A program made the position numbers and the translations under genes. Below are positions 7,923-17,100 of a stretch of 38,062 nucleotides of DNA, one piece after another. The stretch is from Spirochaetota bacterium. Lineage in GTDB: Bacteria > Spirochaetota > Spirochaetia > SZUA-6 > Fen-1364. The notes beneath the pieces were generated by a model. The model was not told the origin of the DNA. It ran no database searches and saw nothing but the letters and a program-made list of their open reading frames with translations. Location of the stretch: positions 1 through 38,062 of the forward strand of contig JAPLSM010000361.1 of the NCBI GenBank assembly GCA_026398635.1. Reading direction: 5' to 3'. Numbering within the stretch: position 1 is the stretch's first letter; every line of letters begins with the position of its first letter.

Positions 7923-10547
7923 TCAACCGCCGCCTCCGTCGAGCTCCGCCTTCCACCTTGCGATACGATTGAGCGCCTCCAGAGGCGTGGTGCGGTCGAG
8001 GCGCACGGCCTTGATCTCTCCCAGCACGAGCTCCGAGACGGGGAACAGCGTCGGGGCGGGTTTCGCAGCCGGCCGGGGCGCTTCTTCGGCTGCCGCGGTA
8101 TCGCTCCGGTCAGCGATCGCCTCGCCCCCCCCCGGCGCTTCACCTGCGACGAGCCGGTCGAGCACCTCGCCGGCCCACACCAGCGTCTCCGCGGGCAGAC
8201 CCGCGAGCTTCGCCACGTGCAGGCCGTAGGAGTTGTCCGACGGCCCGGGGCGCACGCGCTTGAGGAAGATCACCTCCCCCTCGCGCTCGAGCACATCCAT
8301 CGAGAGGTTGGCGATACGCGGATGGGTGAGCCCGGTCAGCTCGTGGAAGTGGGTGGCGAACAGGGTCCGTGCCCGCACGCGCTCGAGGATCGTGAGGCAG
8401 ACGGCCCACGCGATAGCGAGCCCGTCGCGCGTTCCCGTACCCCTGCCGACCTCGTCCATGATGATGAGGCTCCGTTCTCCCGCGTTGCGCAGGATGTTCG
8501 CGGTCTCGTTCATCTCCACCAGAAAGGTCGATTCGCCCCGGGCCAGGTTGTCGGTCGCGCCCACCCGGCAGAAGATCGCATCGACGATGCCGATCTCGGC
8601 TTCCACGGCCGGAACGAATGCGCCAACCTGTGCCATGAGCACGATGAGGGCGGTCTGGCGGAGAAAGGTCGACTTGCCGGCCATGTTCGGCCCGGTGAGC
8701 ACCACGAGATCGGGGCCCCCGTCGGCGAGCTCCACGCTGTTGGGCACGAACGCCCCTCCGGCGAGGTGAGCCTCCACCACCGGGTGACGGCCATCCCTGA
8801 TGCGCAGGACCCGGTCGTCGCGCATCACCGGCCGGGTGTAGCCGTGCGCCGTCGCTGCGAAGGCGAGCGACTGGCTCACGTCGAGCTCGCTGAGCGCCTC
8901 GCCGACTGCGAGGATCCAGATTGTCTCGGCCCGCACCCGGTCGCGCAACTGGAGAAAGAGGGTGCGCTCGATCTCCACGATGCGTTCGGCCGCGTCGTTG
9001 ATTGCGCTCTCGAGGTCCGAAAGGTGCTCCGTCGTGTAGCGCTCGCCGCCCACGAGCGACTGCCGCCGGATGAAGTGCCCGGGCACCAGGGGGAGGTTCG
9101 ACTTGGTGACCTCGAAGAAGTGCCCGATGATCCGGTTGTAGCGCAGCTTCAGCGTGCCGATCCCGGTCGCCGCCCGCTCCTCCTGCAGGTAGGCCTCGAG
9201 CACCCCCCGGGCGTCGTTCTTCAACCCGTGCAGCCGGTCGAGCTCCGCGTCGAATCCCCGCTTGATCAGCCCTCCCTCGGTCAGCACGCTCGACGGCTCC
9301 TCGTCGATGGCCCGTCCGATGAGATCGACGAGTTCCCTCATCGCCGGTGCGTGCGCGCGCATCACGGACACCGGCTCCCCGCTCCCACCGCCCCGGGCGA
9401 ACAGTGCTTCCGTCTCCAGCGCGGCGGCGAGCGACGAACGGATGCCGAGGAGGTCGCGGGCGCCGGCCCGGTCCATGGCCGTGCGGGCGGCCAGGCGCTC
9501 AAGGTCGCGCACGCCGCCGAGCGCCTCGCGCAGCCTCGACAGCGTGACCTGGTCCCGATAGAGCGATTCCACCGCATCGAGCCGCCGCTTGATGGCATCC
9601 TGGTCGAGCAGGGGGGTCAGGAGCCGGCGGCGCAGCTTGCGCGCGCCCGGGGCGGTCCGGGTCTGGTCCAGCACCTCGAGCAGCGTGAAGCGCCGACTCC
9701 CGTCCTGGAGGTTGACGAGGAGCTCGAGGTTGCGCTGCGTGGCCTCGTCGAGGCCCACGAACGTACGCTCGCCGTAGACGGTGAGTGTCGCGAGGTGGTC
9801 GAGCGACCGGCGCGCGTTCTCGCCGAGGTAGTCGAGCAGCACGCCCGCGGCGACGATCTCCACCGCGTCGTCGGCGAGGCCGTACCCCTTCAGGTTGGCG
9901 ACGCCGAGCTGCCGCACGAGGCGTGCCCGGCAGGCAGCGGCATCGAAACTCCAGTCCGGCAGCCGGTTCACGAGCATTCCGGCGCGCTCGTCGAGGAGTC
10001 GGCGTACTGGTTCGGCGTCGGCAAGGAGGCTCTCGGGCACGATCATCTCGCGCGGGTCGAGCCGGTGGAGCTCCTTTGCCAGGTGCTCGGCGCATGCGTC
10101 CGCGGCGAACGATGTGGCTGCCAGCTCGCCGGTGGACAGGTCCGCGTAGGCGAGTCCGACCCGGGCTCCCACGCGGGCCACTGCGGCGAGGTAGTTGTTG
10201 GACGACCGGTCGAGGAGACCCTCGTCGAGCACGGTTCCCGGGGTGATGATCTCGACCAGCTCCCGGTTCACCAGGCCCCGGCCGGGCGGGGAGGTCTGCT
10301 CGCAGATGGCCACCTTGCGCCCCGCGGTGAGCAGACGCGCGATGTACCCCGACACCGCGTGGTAGGGCACCCCGCACATGGGCCGGCCGTTGCGCTGCGT
10401 GAGGGTGAGGTCGAGCAGCGGCGCGCACTCGCGGGCGTCACGGTCGAACATCTCGTAGAAGTCCCCGAGACGGAACAGCAGCACCGCGTCGCCCGCGCGC
10501 TCGCGGGCGGCGCGATACTGCTGCATCATGGGAGTCGCGTCGCTCAT
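7923..10547 (-). CDS. mutS: DNA mismatch repair protein MutS
   Basis: The 874-residue protein has the mismatch-recognition Phe-x-Glu (F30, E32 in GDFYEMF), connector, core/lever and clamp domains, and the ATPase domain with Walker A TGPNMAGKS near residue 620 and the downstream MDEVGRGTGTRDG and TLFATHFHELT blocks. MutS finds mismatches and recruits MutL. After the ATPase domain a low-complexity linker holds a run of nine G on the coding strand (8133-8125; codons for Pro-Gly-Gly-Gly, ~residues 805-808). The last ~55 residues contain a PTLF segment. The start ATG lies only ~10 bp after a TATAAT box, with no visible ribosome-binding site. Confidence 0.97.
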   Translation of the reverse strand: MSDATPMMQQYRAARERAGDAVLLFRLGDFYEMFDRDARECAPLLDLTLTQRNGRPMCGVPYHAVSGYIARLLTAGRKVAICEQTSPPGRGLVNRELVEIITPGTVLDEGLLDRSSNNYLAAVARVGARVGLAYADLSTGELAATSFAADACAEHLAKELHRLDPREMIVPESLLADAEPVRRLLDERAGMLVNRLPDWSFDAAACRARLVRQLGVANLKGYGLADDAVEIVAAGVLLDYLGENARRSLDHLATLTVYGERTFVGLDEATQRNLELLVNLQDGSRRFTLLEVLDQTRTAPGARKLRRRLLTPLLDQDAIKRRLDAVESLYRDQVTLSRLREALGGVRDLERLAARTAMDRAGARDLLGIRSSLAAALETEALFARGGGSGEPVSVMRAHAPAMRELVDLIGRAIDEEPSSVLTEGGLIKRGFDAELDRLHGLKNDARGVLEAYLQEERAATGIGTLKLRYNRIIGHFFEVTKSNLPLVPGHFIRRQSLVGGERYTTEHLSDLESAINDAAERIVEIERTLFLQLRDRVRAETIWILAVGEALSELDVSQSLAFAATAHGYTRPVMRDDRVLRIRDGRHPVVEAHLAGGAFVPNSVELADGGPDLVVLTGPNMAGKSTFLRQTALIVLMAQVGAFVPAVEAEIGIVDAIFCRVGATDNLARGESTFLVEMNETANILRNAGERSLIIMDEVGRGTGTRDGLAIAWAVCLTILERVRARTLFATHFHELTGLTHPRIANLSMDVLEREGEVIFLKRVRPGPSDNSYGLHVAKLAGLPAETLVWAGEVLDRLVAGEAPGGGEAIADRSDTAAAEEAPRPAAKPAPTLFPVSELVLGEIKAVRLDRTTPLEALNRIARWKAELDGGGG

Positions 10548-10557
10548 GGGCGGTGCG

Positions 10558-10587
10558 ATTATACTCCGCCGGGACGGCAGCGAACAA
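10558..10587 (-). promoter_or_regulatory. Probable mutS promoter (TTGTTC-N18-TATAAT)
   Basis: The minus strand has TTGTTC (10587-10582), an 18-base spacer and a perfect TATAAT (10563-10558). The expected transcription start (~10551) is only a few bases before the mutS ATG at 10547, so the mRNA would have almost no leader. The -35 match is weak; the -10 match and position make the call. Confidence 0.6.
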
Positions 10588-10655
10588 TGCGCCGGATGCC
10601 TGTTTACACGGTGAGGACGACCGCGGCATCCGGGTCGGCGGGACGACCTCCCCGC

Positions 10656-11069
10656 TCAGGCCCGGCGGTGCTCCATCCAGTCGCGCAGAACGAGCGCCGC
10701 GGCCACCGGGTCGATGCGGCGCCGGACCGAAGCCCGGCGGCCGCCCGCCTCGCGCAGGGCTTCGGCCGCGTCGCGGCTCGACCACGACTCGTCCCACGAC
10801 TCCGCGCGCACTCCCAGCGAGACGAGACGGTCCACGATCCGGCGGGCGCGCGCACAGTTTTCCCTCTCAGCCCCGTCGTCGCGCACGGGCAGGCCCACCA
10901 CCACCAGGTCGGCGTCGTGTTGACGGCACAGGTCAGCGAGGCGCTCAGCGATTTTCCGTTCGGACACGAAGGGAATGGTGTCGAGCGGCGAGGCGAACGT
11001 GCGGCCGGGGTCCGTCAGGGCGAGCCCGACGCGCCGCTCTCCGAGGTCGACGCCGAGGACCCGTCCCAC
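10656..11069 (-). CDS. ruvX: Putative pre-16S rRNA nuclease / Holliday junction resolvase-like protein (YqgF/RuvX)
   Basis: The 137-residue protein has the RNase H-like YqgF pattern: VLGVDLGERRVGLAL at the N-terminus with the first acidic residue, VVVGLPVRDDG in the middle, and SSRDAAEALREAG then IDPVAAALVLRDWM at the end with the last acidic residues. The family trims the 5' end of 16S rRNA; a resolvase role was proposed from the fold. The start is GTG at 11069, two bases after the skp stop. It is the last gene of the envelope operon; after it come ~108 bp and the mutS start. Confidence 0.92.
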   Translation of the reverse strand: MGRVLGVDLGERRVGLALTDPGRTFASPLDTIPFVSERKIAERLADLCRQHDADLVVVGLPVRDDGAERENCARARRIVDRLVSLGVRAESWDESWSSRDAAEALREAGGRRASVRRRIDPVAAALVLRDWMEHRRA

Positions 11070-11071
11070 CC

Positions 11072-11623
11072 CTAGTCACTCCCGCCCGTCCAGGTCTTGC
11101 CGGCCCGGCGGAAGATCTCCTTGATGACCTTCTCGGTGATGTCGATCTCGGGGATGTTGTACAGGATGAGATCCGCGCCGGTGCCGTCGCTGCGCACGAC
11201 GAGCGCCATGCCCTCGCTCTCGGCAACCACCTTCACCACCTCGAGGATGTCCCGCAGGAAGTTCGAGCTGCCGAGGATGCGCTCGGCCTGCTGGCGGATC
11301 CAGTCGCCCTTGATTTTCTTGTAGTCGTCGAGGTAGCGGCGCTTCTCGGAGAGGCGCTTGTCGAGCTGGAGCACGGTCTCGGCGTTCCTGGCCTTGTCGG
11401 CCTCGAGGCGCTGGTTCTCCAGGTCCGAGATCTCCTTCTCGATCGCCGCCTGCTCCTTCTTGATGGTCTGCTGCGCCTCGTAGAACTCCCGGACCGTCTT
11501 GGACTCCCGGTAGGAGGTGTTCAGCACCCGCGAGAAGTCGCAGATGCCCACCTTGGTGACCTCCTGTGCCCAGAGCCCCAGGGCGGCGGATGCGAGCACG
11601 ATGGCGAGTGCGGTGCGCTTCAT
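11072..11623 (-). CDS. skp: OmpH/Skp-family periplasmic chaperone
   Basis: The 183-residue protein starts with a signal peptide (MKRTALAIVLASAALGLWAQ, cleavage near residue 20). A long charged coiled-coil follows (~45-130, rich in Lys, Glu, Gln and Arg), then a C-terminal alpha/beta part, as in Skp. Skp shields unfolded outer-membrane proteins in the periplasm on the way to BamA. The start at 11623 follows a good GGGAGG site. It lies 17 bp after bamA, the arrangement seen for tp0326-tp0327 in Treponema pallidum. Confidence 0.92.
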   Translation of the reverse strand: MKRTALAIVLASAALGLWAQEVTKVGICDFSRVLNTSYRESKTVREFYEAQQTIKKEQAAIEKEISDLENQRLEADKARNAETVLQLDKRLSEKRRYLDDYKKIKGDWIRQQAERILGSSNFLRDILEVVKVVAESEGMALVVRSDGTGADLILYNIPEIDITEKVIKEIFRRAGKTWTGGSD

Positions 11624-11640
11624 GGCGGTGCCTCCCTGCA

Positions 11641-14157
11641 CTAGAACACGTCCCCACCAAGGGAGATGATGAAGCTCAGGCTCCAGTTCGGGTCGGTCCC
11701 GAGGTCTCCCGGCTTCCATTCCACCGCACCGTCCTTCACCTGGAACCCCTTGCCGAGGTACAGACGAATCGGAAACTGCGGGATGGTGAACCGCAGGCCG
11801 GCACCGAAGGAGAAGCGGAAGTTGTCAATGGCGATCGAGGCCATGTCGGCGGGATCGCTCCACAGGGCCGCGGCGTCGAAGAAGAGCACCCCGGTCAGGA
11901 CATCCTTCGCGAGCGGGGTGCGCAGCTCGATCTTGTTGTCCCACAGAGCCTCGCCGTACATCTGGCGCCATCCCCGGCCGACGGTCATGCCGTCGATGTA
12001 CAACAAGTCCGTGGAATCGGTCACCGTGGCCCACCCCCACGTCCCGCTGTCCGGGTCGTAACGGAACTGGGGCAGGATCATCGAGAGGCTTGTATGGGCG
12101 GCGAGAATGATCGACCAGTCCCAGCTCTCGAAGACCGGCACCGAGAACAGCTTCACGAACCCCTCGAGGGTGGTGTCGGTCCGGATGTAGTGGCGGCTGC
12201 CGAAGAGCAGCCCGCCGGTGAAACCGATGCCCTGCGAGAGGTACCAGCCGTTGGACGGGTTCAGGTAGTAGTCCCGGCCGTCGAGGTAGATGGTCGGCGA
12301 GATCCGGTCGATGATGCGGAGCGCCCGCAGGTTGTCGCGCACGCTGCCCTCGAACGGCCGGTAGAGCATCGGATCGTATTCGATGTAGCGCAGCCGCGAG
12401 CTGATGCTGCCACGCACACCGAGCTGCCCCGCTTCGGTCTCCATCCGGTAGCCCGTGTTGAAGGCGAGGCTGATCTCGAACGAATCGTAGTTCATCAGGT
12501 ACTGGTCGCTTATCGTCTCGCCCGCGGCCAGCGCGGCGAGGTATTCCTCGCGGGTGGTGTACGGGTCAGGCGCGGCGATCGCCTCGTCGTCGTCCGAGAA
12601 CACCGGCGCGAGGATATCTTGGAGAACGTTCGTCTCGGTCGAGTGGTCGACGCTGAGCGTGGCACCCGCGGACCACCGGATCCCGGCGACCCAGGGCTCG
12701 TAGAAGTTGAGGGACGCCATCTGCGTGACCGGCGACAGCTCCAGGTTGACACCGAGGGTCTGGCCGTTGCCGCGGAAGTTGCGCTCGTTCCACTTGACCG
12801 TCCCCGAGATCGGGTAATCCCCACCCGAGAACATCACGCCGAAGTTGATGTCCGCGGTGCTCGATTCCTCCACGGTGAACACGAGGTCGATCAGGCCGGG
12901 GGCCGAGCCCGTCGGGGTATCGAGCGTGACGTTGCTGAAGTACTGCAGGTTGTACAGCGCCCGGTAGCCATCGACGATTTTCGCGCGGTTGAACACGTCG
13001 CCCTCGGCAATGGGCAGCTCGCGCCGCAGCACCTCCTCGGAGGTCTTCTCGTTGCCTTTGAAGATGATGCGCTCGATGTGCGCCTTGTCATACTCGGTGA
13101 TCGCGACGACGTAGGCGACGGTCTTCGCCGCCTCGTCGCGCACCTCCCGGCGCTGGATCTGGTTGAAGATGTAGCCATTCTCGGTGTAGAGGTCCACGAC
13201 CCGCTGGAAGTCGTCCAGCAGCTTCTGCCGGCTCACGGCCTTGCCCGTGCGCTGGCTTACGAGCGCCTCGAGCTGCGACGACGGGAAGACCCGGTTGCCC
13301 TCGAAGGTCATGCCCGCGTAGCTGTACTGGTCGCCCTCGTGCACGTAGACCGTGATCACGAGCTCGTTTCGGCCGTCGACGCTCTCGACGGTCTTTTCGA
13401 CGCGTTCCACCTGGGCGTCGAGAAAGCCGTGGTCGGCGTAGTAGTCGACGATCTTCTGCTTGTCGGCCTCCAGCTTCGAGGCCTGGAATACGCCGGAATC
13501 GAACAGCGATGGCGGTTTGGTATCCATCTTGCTGCGCAGGGTGCTCTCCGAGGCCCAGACATTGCCCGAGAACAGCACCTGCCGGATCTTCGTCTGCGCC
13601 CCCTCGATGACCGTGAAGATCACCTTCACGCTACCCGCGGTGTCGCCGGACTCGCTGCGGGAGCTCACCGACACATCGGCGTACCCCTTGTCGAGGTACA
13701 GCAGCCGGATCGCATCCTCGTCGGAGTGCAGCTTCGAGGAGCTCACCAGATCGCCCTGCTTCAGCAGCACCTTCTCGAGGATGTCGGCGGTGCGCACCTG
13801 GGAGTTCCCCGTGACCTGGATGGCGGAGGCTGCCGGCCGTTCCGTCACCTGGAACTCCACGACCACCGCGGACTTCGTCCCGTCCGGATCCTGCGCGACC
13901 GGCTCGAGCTGCTCGAACCAGTCGAGGGCGACGACGGCGTTCTGCAGCCGCTCGAACAGCTCGTAGCTGAACGGTTGGCCGAGGTACGGCTTCACCACGG
14001 CCATCAGGTCCTCGGCCTTCACGTTGACGAGCCCCGTGAATACGACGTCCGCGATCGGCTTCTCGAGGTACCAATCGCCGGCCTCCTGGGCGGCCAGGGG
14101 TGCGAAGGAGCCGGCGATCAGCGCGGCGAGGAAAACGGCGCGGCGGATATGGTGCAT
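11641..14157 (-). CDS. bamA: Outer membrane protein assembly factor BamA
   Basis: The 838-residue precursor has a signal peptide (~1-23, ending PLAAQ). POTRA repeats follow (~30-430, with boundary sequences such as ITVYVHEGDQYSYAGMTFEGN and VVAITEYDKAHIERIIFKGN), then a C-terminal 16-stranded Omp85 beta-barrel ending in SLSFIISLGGDVF. BamA folds and inserts outer-membrane proteins. An acidic stretch of ~35 residues near 520-555 is probably an extracellular loop. ATG 14157 follows AGGAG. The context (tamB upstream, skp downstream) strongly supports BamA over a TamA-like paralogue. Its presence shows a diderm envelope. Confidence 0.95.
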   Translation of the reverse strand: MHHIRRAVFLAALIAGSFAPLAAQEAGDWYLEKPIADVVFTGLVNVKAEDLMAVVKPYLGQPFSYELFERLQNAVVALDWFEQLEPVAQDPDGTKSAVVVEFQVTERPAASAIQVTGNSQVRTADILEKVLLKQGDLVSSSKLHSDEDAIRLLYLDKGYADVSVSSRSESGDTAGSVKVIFTVIEGAQTKIRQVLFSGNVWASESTLRSKMDTKPPSLFDSGVFQASKLEADKQKIVDYYADHGFLDAQVERVEKTVESVDGRNELVITVYVHEGDQYSYAGMTFEGNRVFPSSQLEALVSQRTGKAVSRQKLLDDFQRVVDLYTENGYIFNQIQRREVRDEAAKTVAYVVAITEYDKAHIERIIFKGNEKTSEEVLRRELPIAEGDVFNRAKIVDGYRALYNLQYFSNVTLDTPTGSAPGLIDLVFTVEESSTADINFGVMFSGGDYPISGTVKWNERNFRGNGQTLGVNLELSPVTQMASLNFYEPWVAGIRWSAGATLSVDHSTETNVLQDILAPVFSDDDEAIAAPDPYTTREEYLAALAAGETISDQYLMNYDSFEISLAFNTGYRMETEAGQLGVRGSISSRLRYIEYDPMLYRPFEGSVRDNLRALRIIDRISPTIYLDGRDYYLNPSNGWYLSQGIGFTGGLLFGSRHYIRTDTTLEGFVKLFSVPVFESWDWSIILAAHTSLSMILPQFRYDPDSGTWGWATVTDSTDLLYIDGMTVGRGWRQMYGEALWDNKIELRTPLAKDVLTGVLFFDAAALWSDPADMASIAIDNFRFSFGAGLRFTIPQFPIRLYLGKGFQVKDGAVEWKPGDLGTDPNWSLSFIISLGGDVF

Positions 14158-14186
14158 GGATCGGGCTCCTAATCGAAGGTGCGCCA

Positions 14187-17100
14187 TCAGTAGGTGTACC
14201 TCCATTTCAAGGCGAGGGAGTTGTCGGTGAGGAACAGCGTGTCCGGGTTGCGCGGCAGGAAGCTCCACTCCAGAAGGAAGAAGGGCGTGTCCCATTCGAG
14301 GTTCAGCTCGAACTCGGACGTGAGCCCGTGGCCCGGCAGCAGCAGCCCGGAGGGTCCGCGCGGGGCCTGCAGCCTCACGAGCATCTCCAGGAACAGGTCG
14401 TCGCCGAGGTACTTTCCCAAAGACAGGCTGGTGTTGTCAAGGGGATTCGTCCCCTCCAGACCCAGCACCTTCTCGGCCACGAGGTTCTGGATCACCTGCG
14501 TGCGCACGGAGAACATGTCGAGGCCGAGCAGCTCGCGCACCCGCTGCTCGAACGGCCTGAGCAGGCCGAAGCGGGTGAGCACGTCGCTCGAGAGCATCAC
14601 GGCGGACGACAGCAGCCCCTGTCCCTCCACCTGCTCGGTGAACGGTGCGCCGAGCAGGGCGAAGATCTCTGGCTCCGCCAGCGAGGGGTCGGAGCTGAAG
14701 CGCGGCGAGAACTCGTTGATGGTGTCGTCGACGTCGAGCCAGATGCGCACCTCCTCGCCGCTCGAGGGATCCCACTCGCGGGCCTCCGCGCGCGCGGTGA
14801 TGCGCGGATCGAAAGACCGCTGGTCCTCCTTGAAGGTGATCGAACCCTGCTTCAGCACGAAGTTTCGGTCCAGGAAGAAAATCTCGCCGCCGTGCACGTC
14901 GGCAGCCCCCGTCACGGTGTAGGCGCCGGTGTCGCCTCGATAGGTGATGGCGAGCTTCCCGCCTGGAGCAGCAGTGGTCCTCACGACCGGGTAGCTTTCG
15001 GAAGGCCAGAAGAACTCCACGCGCTTGCCCGTGACCGCCTCCATCGACACGAACGTGGGCGGTTCCTCGGGCATGAACGGCACGTCGGCCCACTCCCCGA
15101 GGGTGATACGGGCCTCGTTCACGGTCATGGAGCCCGTCACGTCGGTCCGGCGCTCGCTCCCCGCCACGCGCACGCGGCCGGCAGCCCGGCCGTCGATAAT
15201 GACCCGTCCGAACGTCGCGGCGGTGCGGATGGCGCTGTCGCGTGCCGTAGCCGCGTCCAGCACGAAGGATGTCGGCACCCAGTGATCGAGGGTGAAGACG
15301 ATTGAGGCGGTGCCCCAGGCACTGCCGACGGGGACCGTCACCGGGCCCGCCGAGAACTCGTGGCCCGAGAAGGAGAACGCAGTGCTGACCGGACCGACCT
15401 TGTCCGGCGAATACCGGAACCGCAGGCCGCCGTCGACCAGCTGGAGCTCGCCGGTGAAGTCGGGGTCGTTGAACGGCCCGGCAACGGTGAGCCGGCCCGA
15501 CGCGTTGCCCGAAGTGAAGGTGACGATGTCTGTCTTGAGCATCGAGCTGATGACCCGCAGGTCGAACGAAGCCACGCGGGCCTCCGCCTCGATGCGCGTG
15601 CCCGTGAACCGCCCCTCGGCTCGGCCGGTCACCGGCAGCGGCGCCTGTGCGAGCAGCACCCACGCGAACCGGTCGTCGAGGGACGCGTGCAGCGAATCGC
15701 CGGGACCCCCGTCGAGGTAGAGGCAGCCGTCGGCGGTCCGCAGGCGCAGGCCCCACGACGGGAAGGGAACACCGGCCACCTGAATAGAGGAAAGGTCGAG
15801 CTGGCCGGTGAGCGGCATCCCGAGCGGCCCCGCGTCGGCAGCCGTCGGTGCCTCGGGCCCCAGCGCGGCCCACAAGGTGGCGTACAGGTTGACCCGGTCG
15901 AGGAAGTACACCCCCTGGTACTGGCCTGCCAGCTCGAGCGATCCGCCCCCGAGGTCGAGGTGCCCGGAGAAACCCGACATCCGGTGGTCGAGGTAGGACA
16001 CCGAGAGGTTCTCCACCTCGAGGCGCCGGCCGGCGAGGCGCACGGCCGAGGTGACCGCGATGGGATCGGTGGCGAGCATGCCATTGACCAGGGAGAGGGT
16101 GGCGGAGACCTCCGGCGAACCGTACGGCCCCGAGAGGTGTCCTGTACCCGATACCCCCCCTCGCAGCGCGAATGAGCCGAAACGCTTCAGCGGCGAGGAC
16201 GCGAAGCCGATCCGGGCGTCCAGCGCTCCCTCCGCAGCGGTGCCGCGGAGGGAGTACGTCTCCGCGGTTCCGGCGGTCTTCAGGTCGAGGGTGTACTCAG
16301 CATCGAGCGCCCGGAGGAAGTTCAGGGCAAAGGGATCGAGCGGCGAGCGGAAATCGACGGCGCCGCCGCCCTCGAGCACGGAGACGGTGTCCGCGTAGCG
16401 TACCTCGCGAAGGGTGATCCTGCGGGGCGCGGCGTCGAAGGCGACCTCGAGGGTGGCCGCGGTGGAACGGACGACGTCCAGGTCGGGCACGGTAAGGCGG
16501 CCCGCGACCTTCCAGTCGCCCGAGCGGTCCACCTCCCCCGCCGCGTCAAACGTGGGGTACCAGACCCGGCCGGTCGTGGGCACGGGCAGGTGCTCCGCCC
16601 GGGCACGCAGGGTGGCTGCTCCGCCGGAGGTGGTGACGAGCGCGACGGACAGGCCGTAGGAGCCCTCGACGAAGAGGCCGTCGCGGGCGGACCAGCTGCC
16701 GGTGAGCGAGTAGGGAATGTCCTTGAACCGTACGTTCGCGCCGAAACGTGCGCTCCCGTCGTCGGCGATCTTCACCGAGGCATCGCCGGCGACCGTGAGG
16801 CCTCCCCACGTCCCGGTGAACCCGGACAGGTAGACGTTGCTCCGGTCCATGGTGAAAACCGTGGAAAGCCGCATGTGCGGGTCGGCACGCGAGCTCACGG
16901 TGAGTTGTGGACTGGTCACCACCAGCCGGTCGAAGTCGGTCCAGAGCGCGACCGTCGCGTCCACGCTGATGCGCGAGAGCAGATCGCGGATCTGGGCTTC
17001 CTGCCATGAAATCCCGCCGGCCCCCAGTACGAGGTAGTACAACTGGTCGGGCGGCGCGCCGGCAAGGTTCGCCGACAGCGAGAGGTGACGCGGGGCGACG

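Noticed and set aside
7875-11075. 1066-codon plus-strand open frame opposite comF, mutS and ruvX
   Set aside because: A shadow frame across three real genes; composition is typical of antisense to GC-rich coding DNA and it has no recognisable motif.
11566-14172. 868-codon plus-strand open frame opposite skp and bamA
   Set aside because: A shadow frame; bamA and skp have signal peptides, ribosome-binding sites and family features on the minus strand.
14100-15305. 401-codon plus-strand frame, and a 478-codon minus-strand frame (14437-15873), within tamB
   Set aside because: Both overlap the well-supported TamB domain and lack any domain signature.
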